Source: DAHUXD01 sp963773905 (GTDB lineage Bacteria; Acidobacteriota; Thermoanaerobaculia; UBA5066; Gp7-AA6). Taken from it: 64,000 bases of DNA. The stretch lies in the NCBI GenBank assembly GCA_963773905.1, contig CAVZDB010000005.1, forward strand, positions 248,001 to 312,000, in the 5' to 3' direction. Positions 25,157 to 34,143 of the stretch are shown here, piece after piece. Position numbers and translations under genes: made by a program. Each line of letters begins with the position of its first letter. The stretch's first letter is position 1. The notes below the pieces were generated by a model. It had not been told where the DNA came from, ran no database searches, and was given only the letters and a program-made list of their open reading frames with translations.

Positions 25157-25678
25157 ATGTCGCTTCCCCACGTCCTTCTCGGCCTTCTCCAGGAGGAGCC
25201 CCGCACCGGATACGACCTCGCGCGCGTGCTGCGCGAGGAGGTCGAGCCCGCGTGGAGCGCGGGCTTCTCCCAGATCTATCCCGCCCTCGCCCGCCTCCGC
25301 CGCCGGGGCTGGGTCCTCCTCCGGGTCCTCGGACCGCGCCGGGGCCCCCGCCGCCTCCTCTACCGGGTGACGGCGTCGGGCCGCCGGGAGCTGCGCCGGT
25401 GGCTGGAGGAGCCTCCCTCGCCGCGGGGGGCCCACGACGAGGGCCTCGCGCGCCTCGCCTTTCTGGATTCCCTTCCCCTGACCGACCGCCGCCGGGCGCT
25501 CAACGCCTACGAGGCCGCCGTGGCGGCGGATGTCTCCCGGCTGCGCCAGCTTCCCGCCCCTCGCGGCCACCTCGGATTCGCGCGCCGCGCCGCCATCGAG
25601 CAGCGCGAGGCCCTGCGGCGGTTTCTGCGCGGAGGCGGCGCCGGCACCGACTTCGCGCCGCCGCGGAAGAAGCGGTGA
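25157..25678 (+). CDS. PadR-family transcriptional regulator
   Basis: A 173-residue dimeric winged-helix regulator. The N-terminal domain has the PadR pattern LLGLLQEEPRTGYDLARVL, FSQIYPALARLRRRGWV and YRVTASGRRELRRWL; the rest (about 90-150) is the helical dimerisation part, ending in a basic tail. Its promoter contains a perfect palindrome over the -10 box, so autorepression is likely. It lies about 100 bp before a molybdenum hydroxylase operon in the same direction and could control it. Confidence 0.92.
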   Translation: MSLPHVLLGLLQEEPRTGYDLARVLREEVEPAWSAGFSQIYPALARLRRRGWVLLRVLGPRRGPRRLLYRVTASGRRELRRWLEEPPSPRGAHDEGLARLAFLDSLPLTDRRRALNAYEAAVAADVSRLRQLPAPRGHLGFARRAAIEQREALRRFLRGGGAGTDFAPPRKKR

Positions 25679-25705
25679 TCGGCTCGAGCTGCATCCCAAC
25701 CCAAT

Positions 25706-25726
25706 CCAAAATCCAAAATCCAAAAT
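25706..25726. repeat. Three CCAAAAT heptamer units
   Basis: Exactly three tandem CCAAAAT copies, the same array as near 15.87 kb, in the gap between the PadR gene and the hydroxylase operon. Confidence 0.75.
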
Positions 25727-25780
25727 CGGATAACCCCCTCCGGCGCTGGACGTATGATTCGAGAGTCGAGGGGAGGCCCC

Positions 25781-26491
25781 ATGGCCGACGACGGCAAGAA
25801 CGGATTCACCCGCCGGGATCTGGTACGCGGAACGCTGGTGGGGGCGATCGCTTCCGGGGTCAAGACGAGACCCCCCGTCGAAGACCTCCCGCTCGGGCCC
25901 GGTCCCGAGCCGCTGACGCTGAAGATCAACGGCGCGGTCCACCGCCTCTCGGTCGAGCCGCGCGTGATGCTGGTGGACGCGCTGCGCGAGCGGATCGGCC
26001 TGACGGGAACCAAGGTCGTCTGCGGCCGCGGGGCCTGCGGGGCGTGCACGGTGCTCGTGGACGGCGAGACCGCCTGCTCCTGCCTCCTGCTCGCCCACGA
26101 CGTCGCCGGCTCTGAGATCCTCACGATCGAGGGGCTGGCGGCCGGCGGCGAGCTGACCCCTTTGCAGATGGCCTTCGTCGAGGCCGACGCCCTCCAGTGC
26201 GGCTTCTGCACCTCCGGCATGGTCCTGTCCTGCCATCGCCTGCTCGCGAGCAACCCCAACCCGACGCGCCCCGAGATCCGCGCGGCCGTGGCGGGCAACC
26301 TCTGCCGCTGCGGCACCTACAACCACGTCTTCGACGCCGTGGAGCGGGCGGCCGGGATTCGAAAGGCGGAGCATCGGGAGCCGGGCCCCGACCTCGAGAT
26401 CGCCTCCCGGCTCACCGCTCACGGCACGCCGCTTTCGTCGGACGACCGGGTCGCCGCCGCCACTCTCGAAGCCATTCAAGAGGAGGCGTGA
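25781..26491 (+). CDS. Molybdenum hydroxylase 2Fe-2S subunit (PaoA/YagT-like)
   Basis: A 236-residue iron-sulfur subunit of the xanthine dehydrogenase/aldehyde oxidoreductase family. A twin-arginine-like start (TRRDLVRGTLVGAIASG) suggests Tat export with its partners. The plant-ferredoxin-type cluster is CGRGACGACTVLVDGETAC (about 88-106) and the second cluster is CGFCTSGM with CRCGTY. The ATG at 25781 lies after a GAGGGGAGG site. The next gene starts 2 nt after the stop. The enzyme would oxidise aldehydes or N-heterocycles in the periplasm; substrate unknown. Confidence 0.93.
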   Translation: MADDGKNGFTRRDLVRGTLVGAIASGVKTRPPVEDLPLGPGPEPLTLKINGAVHRLSVEPRVMLVDALRERIGLTGTKVVCGRGACGACTVLVDGETACSCLLLAHDVAGSEILTIEGLAAGGELTPLQMAFVEADALQCGFCTSGMVLSCHRLLASNPNPTRPEIRAAVAGNLCRCGTYNHVFDAVERAAGIRKAEHREPGPDLEIASRLTAHGTPLSSDDRVAAATLEAIQEEA

Positions 26492-26492
26492 G

Positions 26493-28790
26493 ATGACCGA
26501 GAAGCTCCGCCTCGGCTTCGGTGACAAGTTCGAGACCAAGGACGTCGCGATCGCCCCGGGCGACCCCGTCCCCTGGGACCCCTCGACGAAGTTCACGATC
26601 CTCGGCACGCGCGTGCCGCGGCTCGACGGCCGGGCGAAGACCACTGGCGAAGCCCGCTATTCGATGGACGTGCGGCTCCCGGGAATGCTCTACGGCCGCA
26701 TCCTGCGGTGCCCCTACGCCGCGGCCACGGTCCAGTCGGTCGACCTCGCGACGGTTCATAAGATCCCAGGAGTTCGGGCCGCGCTGGCGATCGCCGAGCC
26801 CGGCGAGAAGATGCGCTTCGCGGGCCAGGAGATCGCGGCGATCGCCGCCGAGTCGCCGGAGATCGCCGAGGACGCGCTGCGCGCGATCGCGGTCTCCTAC
26901 ACGGAGCGGCCGTTCGTGGCCTCGATCGAGAAGGCCATGGAGAGCGGCGCCCCGCTCGTGTTCGAGGGACAGGCCCAGACGAAGACCTCGGGCGGCGACG
27001 TCGACACCGCTTCCAAGTCGAAGCTGCCCCGCAATGGGAACGTGCTCGGGCCACGGCCCTACGCCAAGGGCGACGTCAAGCAGGGCTTCGCGCAGGCGGA
27101 CGCCGTCGTCGAGGCGACCTATGCCACCTCCGTCCAGGTGCACTCGGCCCTCGAGACGCACGGCCTCGTCGCGAGCTGGGAGGGCAGCGACCTGACGGTC
27201 TGGGCATCGACCCAGGGCATCTTCTCCGTCCGCGAGGAGCTGGCGGAGGCGCTCAAGATCCCCGCGTCACGGTCCGCGTAATCTGCGAGTACATGGGCGG
27301 CGGCTTCGGCGCGAAGTTCGGCGCACGCATCGAGGGCGTGACCGCCGCGAAGCTCGCGAAGCAGGCCGGGGCGCCCGTCAAGCTCTTCCTGACGCGCAAG
27401 GAGGAGCAGCTCGCCGCCGGCAACCGCCCGTCGGCCATCCAGAAGATCCGCGCCGGCGCGAAGAAGGACGGCACGCTGACGGCGCTGCAGCTCACCGTGC
27501 ACGGCACCGGCGGCACGAACGGCGGCACCGGCGCCTCGCGGGCCGGTCAAGAACATCTATGCCTGCCCGAACGTCAAGGTCGACGAGTACGACGTCTTCA
27601 CCAACGCCGGTCCCGCGTGCGCCTTGCGCGCGCCGGGCCACCCGCAGGGCGCCTTCGCGCTCGAGGCGATCGTGGACGAGCTGGCCGCGAAGCTCGGCAT
27701 GGATCCGTCGCGTTCCGGATGAAGAACGACCCCTCGGAGGTCCGCCGCGAGGAGCTGCGGATCGGCGCCGAGAAGATCGGCTGGACCGCCCGCGACGCAG
27801 CGCCGCAAGACCGCGGACCCCGCCGATCCGGCGGGGCGTCGGCGTGGGCTCCGCCGTCTGGTACAACACGGGCGACACCGGCCCGCGGGCCACCGTCACG
27901 ATCAACCGCGACGGCTCGGCGGAGGTCCAGCACGGCGCTGCAGGATCTCGGCACCGGCTCCCGGACGATGGTCGCCATCGTCGCGGCCGAGGAGCTCGGC
28001 CTGCCGATCGAGAGGGTCTCGGTCCGCATCGGCGACACGCAGCTCCCTCGCGCCCGGGCTCGGGCGGCTCGACGACGACGCCCTCGAGCGCGCCCGCGAT
28101 CCGGCGCGCCGCCGCCGAGGCCAAGAGCGCTCGCCGCGGCGCTCGCGCGCGAGTGGAAGTGGACCCCGCCGAAGGTCCAGGTCGCCGCGGCGGAAGGCTT
28201 CGTCCCCGGCGACGCCGACGCACGCCCTGACCTGGGATGAGGCCTGCGCAAGCTGCTGCCGAGCGAGGGCGTCGCCGCCACGGCGGAGCGCGCCGACAAC
28301 CACGACGACGCGTGGAAGCGTTTCACCGCCGGGGCGCAGTTCGCCGAGGTCGAGGTCGACACCGCGACCGGCAAGGTCCGGGTCGAGCGCGTCGTCGCCG
28401 TCCACGACTGCGGCCTCGTCGATCAACGCCCTCGACGACGAGAGCCAGATCCAGGGCGGCGTCATCCAGGGCATGAGCTACGCGCTCTTCGAGAACCGCC
28501 TGCTCGACCGCCAGACGGGACGCATGGTCAACCCCAACGTCGAGCAGTACAAGATCGCCGGCGCCCTGCGACGTTCCGGAGATCGACGTCACGATCGTGC
28601 CGGTCTGGGACGGCGTCAACAACACGCTCGGTCGGCATCGGCGAGCCGTCGACGGTCCCCACGGCCGCGGCGATCGCCAACGCGGTCTCGCACGCCGTCG
28701 GGCGCCCGGATCCGGAACCTGCCGATCACGCCGGAGACGGTGCTCGCCGCGGTCGAAGAGGCGCGCCAGGACGGGAGAGGCTCGGCATGA
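26493..28790 (+). pseudogene. Molybdopterin-binding subunit of the hydroxylase, multiply frameshifted
   Basis: The first 260 codons read cleanly (ATG at 26493, AGGAGG upstream; FTILGTRVPRLDGRAKTTGEA), then the frame breaks near 27270 inside the conserved VICEYMGGGFGAKFG region. From there to the stop at 28790 the conserved protein continues in pieces in different frames: NIYACPNVKVDEYDVFTNAG, MKNDPSEVRREELRIGAEK, GVGVGSAVWYNTGDTGPRAT, GLPIERVSVRIGDTQLP, LIQGG-type and GIGEPSTVPTAAAIANAV segments. I count about ten single-base frame changes and no need for any nonsense substitution. Flanking genes are clean, so a local sequence-quality problem is the leading explanation; true inactivation is possible. 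Confidence 0.85.
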
Positions 28791-29771
28791 AACCGTTCGC
28801 GCTGATCCAGCGCCAGCGACCCTGCGCGAGGCGGCGAAGGCGTGCGTGCCCGCCGACGCGGAGCTGAAGGCCGGAGGCGTCGACCTCCTCGACCGGCATG
28901 AAGGAGGGCCTCGACAGTCCGAAGCGCGTCGTCTCGCATGTCGCGGGTCCCCGGCCTGGACGGCGTCGAGGCCGGTCCGCCCGCGACGCTCGGGCGCCAT
29001 GGTGACGCTCGCGAAGATCGCGGCCGCACCCGGACCTCGCAGAAGCGCTACCCCGCCCTCGCCGAGGCCGCGGCCGGCGCGGCGACGCCGCAGATCCGCA
29101 ACATGGCGACGCTCGGCGGCAACCTCTGCCAGCGGCCGCGCTGCTGGTACTACCGGCTCGAAGAGTTCGACTGCCGCAAGAAGGGCGGCGGCGACTGCTT
29201 CGCCCTCGAGGGCGAGAACCGCTTCCACGCGATCTTCGACACCGACCTGCTCTGCTGCTGCGTCCACCCGTCGGCCGTGGGCACCGCGCTCGTGACCTAC
29301 GGCGCGACGCTCGACGTCGTGTCTCCCAAGGGGCGCCGCGCCCTTGCCATCGAGGAGTTCTTCCACCGGCCGACCGACGACCCCACGCGGGAGAACACGC
29401 TCGGACCCGGCGACATCATCCAGTCGGTGCGGATCCCGGTCCAACCCGCGGGGACGCGGGCGGTCTACCGGAAGCTGAAGGAGAAGGAGTCCTTCGACTG
29501 GCCGATCGTCGAGACGTGCGTGCGGGTCGCGATCTCCGGCGGGACGATCCGCGACGCGCGCGTCGTGTTCGGATCCGTCGCTCCCACACCGCGCCGGGCG
29601 AAGGGCGCGGAGGCGGTGCTCGTGGGCGCCGCACCGTCGTCCGAGCTCGCGAAGAAGGCCGCTGAGGCTGGCGTCGCCGACGCGAAGCCTCTGTCGCAGA
29701 CCGCCTACAAGGTTCGCCTCGCCCGTGTCGAGCTCGAGCGCGCCCTCAAGCAAGCCTTCGCGGAGGCCTGA
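28787..29771 (+). pseudogene. FAD-binding subunit of the hydroxylase, frameshifted at its 5' end
   Basis: The ATG at 28787 overlaps the previous stop (ATGA) and begins MKPFALIQ. The next 250 nt carry several frame changes (recoverable pieces: TLREAAKACVPADAELKAGG, PATLGAMVTLAKIAA). From about 29035 the frame is intact to the end. The family FAD motif appears as QIRNMATLGGNLCQ, followed by a Cys-rich insert (RCWYYRLEEFDCRKKGGGDC) like the extra 4Fe-4S cluster of PaoB-type subunits, then the CO-dehydrogenase-flavoprotein C-terminal domain. Gene order is FeS-Mo-FAD, unlike E. coli paoABC. If the indels are errors, the protein is about 330 residues. Confidence 0.85.
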
Positions 29772-29809
29772 CGCCCTGGCCGTCGACCTGGCGACCCGGT
29801 GAGCTCCTC

Positions 29810-30094
29810 ATGAGCGACGACCCGCTCGCCCCGATCCGGAAGTTCGCGCGCAATCCGGGGGAGCGCCAGGGAGAACCCGATCCGTTTCTCTGCCGGCACC
29901 TGCGCACACGAACCTGGTTCTCCCCGGACGCGTTCGGCCAGGGAGATCCCACGCGCTCCCCCTCGACCGCTCAGTACTGGTGCCTGCGCACGATGCGCTC
30001 GCACGGCCCCGACGGCGACCTCGCGCTGCCGGAGGAGTGCACGGACGAGCGGATCTGCTTCGAGGCAGCGGTGCGGCGGGGGACGGACTCGTAG
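29810..30094 (+). CDS. Small hypothetical protein
   Basis: A 94-residue ORF starting 38 nt after the FAD subunit. Its composition is protein-like, with Cys and Trp in DPFLCRHLRTRTWF, AQYWCLRTMRSHGPDG and EECTDERICFEA, suggesting a small metal-binding or disulfide protein. I do not recognise the family. It ends just as a palindromic repeat begins, so the final residues may be repeat-derived. Confidence 0.55.
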   Translation: MSDDPLAPIRKFARNPGERQGEPDPFLCRHLRTRTWFSPDAFGQGDPTRSPSTAQYWCLRTMRSHGPDGDLALPEECTDERICFEAAVRRGTDS

Positions 30095-30140
30095 GGGCGG
30101 CCCTTGCGGCCGCCCGGGCGGGGGCAAGCCCCGCCCCTAC
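30091..30140. repeat. Dispersed palindrome, GTAGGGGCGG family, copy 1
   Basis: A 50-nt near-perfect inverted repeat beginning GTAGGGGCGG and ending CCCGCCCCTAC, with GC-rich inner repeats. Two relatives are at 31335 and 42183. It lies between convergent genes and could also act as a terminator-like hairpin. Confidence 0.8.
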
Positions 30141-30150
30141 AGCAACCCAG

Positions 30151-30735
30151 TCACTTCTTCCGCAGGTCCATCAGGACCTGGCGCGCGACGGCCTTGAGAG
30201 TGTCGAACACGCCGGCGCCCGTGGGCGCCACGGCCTCGAACGTCGGCTCGCGCTTGATGTTGAGCTTGCGGTAGAGCTCGTCCGTCGGCAGCGCGGAGGG
30301 AAGGTCGCGCTTGTTGAACTGCAGGACGTACGGAATCGTCGCGATGTCGTAGCCCTGCTCCCTCAGGTTCTTGTCCAGGTTGCGGATCGACTCGACGTTC
30401 GCCTCGAGCCGCGCCTCCTGGGAGTCGGCCACGAAGACGACCCCGTCCACGCCCTTGAGGATCAGCTTGCGCGAGGCGTCGTAGAAGACCTGTCCGGGAA
30501 CCGTGTAGAGGTGAAACCGCGTCTTGAACCCCTTGACCGTCCCGAGGTCGAGCGGCAGGAAGTCGAAGAAGAGCGTCCGGTCGGTCTCCGTGGCGAGCGA
30601 GATCAGCTTGCCCTTGGCCGAGGGATTTGTGCGGTCGTAAATGTACTGCAGATTCGTCGTCTTTCCGCACAGACCCGGTCCGTAGTAGACGATCTTGCAG
30701 TTGATTTCCCGGGCCGCGTAGTTGATGAAAGTCAT
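30151..30735 (-). CDS. mglA: MglA-type Ras-like GTPase
   Basis: A 194-residue small GTPase of the MglA family, which sets cell polarity or motility together with MglB. The P-loop is YGPGLCGKTTN (about 18-28), the switch II region TVPGQVFYDAS, and the base-recognition motif QFNKRDL. Length is the family norm (195). It follows mglB by 42 bp in the same direction, the usual gene order for this GTPase/GAP pair. Whether the organism uses it for gliding or another polarity task is not visible. Confidence 0.95.
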   Translation of the reverse strand: MTFINYAAREINCKIVYYGPGLCGKTTNLQYIYDRTNPSAKGKLISLATETDRTLFFDFLPLDLGTVKGFKTRFHLYTVPGQVFYDASRKLILKGVDGVVFVADSQEARLEANVESIRNLDKNLREQGYDIATIPYVLQFNKRDLPSALPTDELYRKLNIKREPTFEAVAPTGAGVFDTLKAVARQVLMDLRKK

Positions 30736-30777
30736 GAGAAGCCTGCCGCCGCAATGTCCGCAGACGTCGTCAGGGCG

Positions 30778-31278
30778 TTACTCCGAGAAGAGTCGATCGA
30801 TGTCCTCGTCCGTGATTTCGGCAAAGGGCGATTCGTAGTCGTGCGTGAGTGCCTGCTTGTCCTTCTCGGCCTTGGCCGCGATGTCCTCGAAGATGCGGTC
30901 GAGCTCGGCCATCGCGCGGCGCACGCGAAGGCGCACCAGGCCGAGCGAGGTTCGCTCGTCGAAGATCACGACGAGGATCACGCGCTGCGCGACGATGGAG
31001 ATGTGGATGTTGTCGCGCTCGCCCTCGTGGAACAGGATCGAGAACTCGCGCTCCCCGATCAGCCGCGCCAGGCCGTCGGTCGCGGCCACGTTGCCGGCGG
31101 TCAGCGACGCCAGCGAGGTCGTGTCCAGCGTCTGGAGATCCCCGACCGCAGCGATCTGCTGCCCGTTCTTGTCGACCAGGAAGACCACGTTCGCGTTCGC
31201 ATCGGCGGCGAGCCGATTCAAGGAGTCCTTGATCTTCTGAAACTCCTCGTCGTAGAGAACGAGGTCAGGCAGCGTCAT
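30778..31278 (-). CDS. mglB: MglB-type roadblock/LC7 protein
   Basis: A 166-residue roadblock-domain protein, the GTPase-activating partner of MglA. The Roadblock/LC7 fold is seen in VVFLVDKNGQQIAAVGDLQ, LASLTAGNVAATDGLARL and NIHISIVAQRVILVVIFDE; the C-terminal third is charged and helical. An AGGAGAG site and a TAGAAT box (about 31302) precede it, so unlike many neighbours it has a normal leader. It forms an operon with mglA. Confidence 0.93.
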   Translation of the reverse strand: MTLPDLVLYDEEFQKIKDSLNRLAADANANVVFLVDKNGQQIAAVGDLQTLDTTSLASLTAGNVAATDGLARLIGEREFSILFHEGERDNIHISIVAQRVILVVIFDERTSLGLVRLRVRRAMAELDRIFEDIAAKAEKDKQALTHDYESPFAEITDEDIDRLFSE

Positions 31279-31334
31279 GAATTAAGTAGCTCTCCTGTGA
31301 GGACTTATTCTAACAGCTTTCCACTTGCACCCTC

Positions 31335-31440
31335 GTAGGGGCGGCCCTGGGTTCGCGCCGGCGAACCCGGCGCTTGTCGCGGCCTTGCGGCCGCTCGGTG
31401 CGCGGCCGCCCGAGAGCGGGGACTCGCCCCGCCCCTGCAC
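31335..31440. repeat. Dispersed palindrome, GTAGGGGCGG family, longer copy 2
   Basis: Begins GTAGGGGCGGCCCTGG and ends CCCCGCCCCTGCAC, with internal inverted repeats (GGTTCGCGCC/GGCGAACCC-type). At about 106 nt it is twice the length of copy 1 and fills most of the recR-mglB gap. Confidence 0.75.
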
Positions 31441-31458
31441 ACCGAAATCCGAGCGCGC

Positions 31459-32055
31459 CTACAGTTCCCGGCGGTTCTCGAGCGAGCGCGCCATCGTGAC
31501 CTCGTCGGCGTACTCGATGTCGCCACCGACCGGCAGCCCGAAGGCGATGCGCGTGACCCGCACGCCCGTGCCCTTCAGGCGGCGCGCGAGATAGAGCGCG
31601 GTGGCCTCGCCCTCGACGTTGGGATTCGTGGCGATCACGACCTCGCGGACGTCGGCGGTGACGCGGCGCACAAGTCCCGCCGTGTCGATCTCGTCCGGGC
31701 CGATCCCGCGCAGCGGCGACAGCGCGCCCCACAGAACGTGGTACCGGCCCCGGTACTCGCGGGTCTTCTCGACCGCGGCGAGGTTCCCGGGCTCCTCGAC
31801 CACGCAGAGGAGAGTGGCGTCGCGCTCGGGATCCGCGCAGATCTCGCAGGGATCGGCCTCGGTGAGCGTGTTGCAGACGGAGCAGCGGCGGACGGCCGCG
31901 CGCGACTCGTCGATCGCGCGCGCCAGACGCTGCGCATCCTCCTCGGGAGAGCGGAGCAGGTAGTACGCCAGCCGCGCGGCGCTCTTCGCGCCGATCCCGG
32001 GGAGCCGCTGGAACTCGAGCGCGAGGCGCTCGAGCGATTTGGGAGTGCCGGACAT
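31459..32055 (-). CDS. recR: Recombination mediator RecR
   Basis: A 198-residue RecR: helix-hairpin-helix region (FQRLPGIGAKSAARLAYYLL), a four-Cys zinc finger (CSVCNTLTEADPCEIC) and a TOPRIM domain (LLCVVEEPGNLAAVEKT, VVIATNPNVEGEATALY). It works with RecO/RecF to load RecA at gaps. It is the last gene of the widespread dnaX-ybaB-recR cluster, 19 bp after ybaB. Confidence 0.97.
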   Translation of the reverse strand: MSGTPKSLERLALEFQRLPGIGAKSAARLAYYLLRSPEEDAQRLARAIDESRAAVRRCSVCNTLTEADPCEICADPERDATLLCVVEEPGNLAAVEKTREYRGRYHVLWGALSPLRGIGPDEIDTAGLVRRVTADVREVVIATNPNVEGEATALYLARRLKGTGVRVTRIAFGLPVGGDIEYADEVTMARSLENRREL

Positions 32056-32074
32056 CTCTTCGCCGTGAGCCGCG

Positions 32075-32371
32075 TCAGCGCATGCCCGGCATCAGGCCGC
32101 CGAGCATCGAGGCGGTCTTCTTCTGCACCGCCTCGTCCACGCGGCGCGACGCCTCCCGCATGGCCGCGAGAATCAGGTCCTGGAGCGTTTCGACGTCGTT
32201 GGGATCCACGGCCTCCTTCTCGATGTGGACCGCCAGGACCTCCTTGGTTCCGGAGATCTCGATCTTCACCATTCCGCCGCCCGCGGTCGCCTCGATCCGC
32301 AGGGCCTCGAGCTCGGCCTGGACCTTGTTCTGCATCGCCTGGGCCTGAGCCATCATCTTCTGGATGTTCAT
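32075..32371 (-). CDS. ybaB: YbaB/EbfC nucleoid-associated protein
   Basis: A 98-residue dimeric DNA-binding protein: MNIQKMMAQAQAMQNKVQAE at the start, GGGMVKIEISGTKEVLAVHI in the sheet and ending in a Met/Gly-rich tail (MLGGLMPGMR). It sits in the conserved place between dnaX and recR. Confidence 0.95.
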   Translation of the reverse strand: MNIQKMMAQAQAMQNKVQAELEALRIEATAGGGMVKIEISGTKEVLAVHIEKEAVDPNDVETLQDLILAAMREASRRVDEAVQKKTASMLGGLMPGMR

Positions 32372-32458
32372 AAGTCAGGTGATAGGTGTCAGGTGTTAGG
32401 TGACAGGGGTGAGGGTTCGATATGTTCCCTACCACCGATCACCTGTCACCTCTCACCT
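32372..32458. repeat. AGGTGWC-type heptamer repeats in inverted halves
   Basis: A run of AGGTGATAGGTGTCAGGTG-type units is followed 30 nt later by the opposite-strand form (CACCTGTCACCTCTCACC). The two halves can pair, so this may be a hairpin in the dnaX-ybaB mRNA as well as a repeat. Confidence 0.65.
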
Positions 32459-32463
32459 TCTTC

Positions 32464-34107
32464 TCACTCCTCCTCCTTGATCTCCGTCAGCTCGCCGTGG
32501 AAGAGCTCCATCGCCGAGCGCACCATGGGGTCCGACTCCGCGCGTGAGCTCGCCCGCTCGCGTGCGATCGTCGCGCGCGGCACCTCGCGGGCGGCCTTGC
32601 CGAGATCGCCGTCGGCCGGCGGGCCCGTCTTGAGCACGATCCGCATCGGCTTGCCGAACGCCTCGCGGGCGACCTCCGCCAGGAGCCTCTTTGCCGCCAT
32701 GTCCTCGAGCGCCTCCTTCGCGGCGGCGCGGTCGATCCCGAAGCGCAAGTGGAGCTCGTCGCCTTCACCCTGTACGGCGATCGACTCGGCGAGGCTGACC
32801 TGCGCCGCGGTCACCCGGCGGCGAGAGTCCAGGATCTCGTGGAAGCGCTCGAGGGCACCCGCCGACGGGGCCGCGGCCGGGGGCGCCGCGGAGCGGGTCT
32901 CCGGCTCGGCCTCCACCGAAACGAGCGAAACGATCCGCGGGCCCTCCGCGTTCCCGCGCGGGGGCGCGTGCTGCGCGGCGGCGGGTTTCGGCAGCGGCGA
33001 ACGGGAGATCGCCGTCTCGAGGTCCCGCAGCCGGGGAAGCTCCGCGAGCTTGAGGACCAGCATCTGCACCACCAGGCCGGCGTCGTCCACGCGCCGGACC
33101 TGGTCTTCGGCGGCCAGGGTCAGGGACACCGCGCGCAGGAGGTTCTCGTAGGGCATGGCCTTCGAGAGCGCGGTCACGCGCTCCCGTTCCTCGGCCGGGA
33201 CATCGCCGGTCGCGCCCGCGGCGCAGAGCAGGAGCCGCCGCAGCAGTGCCACGAATTCCTTCAAGACGTGGCGGGGGTCGGAGCCGCCCTCGGTCAGACG
33301 GGACAGGCTCGTGATCGCCGCCGCGCGGTCGCCGCCCGCGATCGCCGAGTACATCCCCTCGAGGAGCCCGACGTCGACCAGGGCCAGGATCTCCGCGCAG
33401 CGCGCCTCGTCCACGGTTCCTCCCGCCAGGGTCGCCGCCTGGTCCAGCAGCGACAGGGCGTCCCGCAGGCTGCCCTCCGCGGCGGCCGCCAGGAGGCGCA
33501 GGGCGCCAGGCGTCGCCGCGATCTTCTCGGCCTTCGCCACCTTCTTCAGGTGCTCCGCGATCTCGGCGACGCCGAGGGCCCGGAAGGAGAAGCGCTGGCA
33601 CCGGGACACGATCGTGGCCGGGATCTTGTGGAGCTCGGTCGACGCGAGGATGAACCGCGCGTGGGGCGGAGGCTCCTCGAGCGTCTTCAGCAGCGCGTTG
33701 AACGCCTCGGTCGTCAGCATGTGAACTTCGTCGATGATCGCGATGCGGAAGCGGTCGCGTTGCGGCGCGTAGCGCACGGTCTCGATGAGCTCGCGCGCAT
33801 GCTCGATCTTGCGGTTGGAGGCGCCGTCCATCTCGTGCACGTCGAGGGACTCGCCGCGCTCCAGGATCTCGCGGCAGGAGGCGCACTGGCCGCACGGCTG
33901 AACCGTCGGCCCCTTGTCGCAGTTGAGCGCGCGAGCCAGCATGCGCGCGGTGGACGTCTTGCCCACGCCGCGCGGTCCGGTCAGCAGGTACGCGGAGACC
34001 ACCCGGCCCTCGGCGATCGCGTTGGAGAGCGTGCGCGCCACCGTCTCCTGTCCGACCAGGTCGTCGAAGACCCGGGGACGCCATTTCCGAGGAAGGGCAA
34101 GATGCAT
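32464..34107 (-). CDS. dnaX: DNA polymerase III subunits gamma/tau
   Basis: A 547-residue clamp-loader ATPase. Walker A is GPRGVGKTSTA (about 44-54), four Cys form the zinc module (CDKGPTVQPCGQCASC), Walker B/DExx is IIDEVHML, and sensor motifs ASTELHKIPATI and GSLRDALSLLDQA are intact. A Pro/Ala-rich linker leads to a short tau-like C-terminal domain. Whether a shorter gamma form is made by frameshifting is not evident. Its ATG is 9 nt after a TGATAG hexamer. It begins the dnaX-ybaB-recR operon. Confidence 0.97.
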   Translation of the reverse strand: MHLALPRKWRPRVFDDLVGQETVARTLSNAIAEGRVVSAYLLTGPRGVGKTSTARMLARALNCDKGPTVQPCGQCASCREILERGESLDVHEMDGASNRKIEHARELIETVRYAPQRDRFRIAIIDEVHMLTTEAFNALLKTLEEPPPHARFILASTELHKIPATIVSRCQRFSFRALGVAEIAEHLKKVAKAEKIAATPGALRLLAAAAEGSLRDALSLLDQAATLAGGTVDEARCAEILALVDVGLLEGMYSAIAGGDRAAAITSLSRLTEGGSDPRHVLKEFVALLRRLLLCAAGATGDVPAEERERVTALSKAMPYENLLRAVSLTLAAEDQVRRVDDAGLVVQMLVLKLAELPRLRDLETAISRSPLPKPAAAQHAPPRGNAEGPRIVSLVSVEAEPETRSAAPPAAAPSAGALERFHEILDSRRRVTAAQVSLAESIAVQGEGDELHLRFGIDRAAAKEALEDMAAKRLLAEVAREAFGKPMRIVLKTGPPADGDLGKAAREVPRATIARERASSRAESDPMVRSAMELFHGELTEIKEEE

Positions 34108-34116
34108 GGGAAGAAC

Positions 34117-34122
34117 CTATCA
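34117..34122 (-). promoter_or_regulatory. -10-like box of dnaX
   Basis: TGATAG on the minus strand ends 9 nt before the dnaX ATG. Confidence 0.35.
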
Positions 34123-34143
34123 GCTTTCCGAGGCTGGCTCTAA

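Noticed and set aside
15863..25726. CCAAAAT arrays as possible CRISPR
   Set aside because: Units are 7 nt, contiguous and without spacers; no cas genes in the window.
29810..30094. Fourth subunit or chaperone (XdhC-like) of the hydroxylase
   Set aside because: Only 94 residues, with no Rossmann fold or XdhC motif; kept as hypothetical.
32464..34107. Programmed frameshift for DnaX gamma
   Set aside because: No A-rich slippery heptamer with a following stem was seen in the domain III-IV linker.
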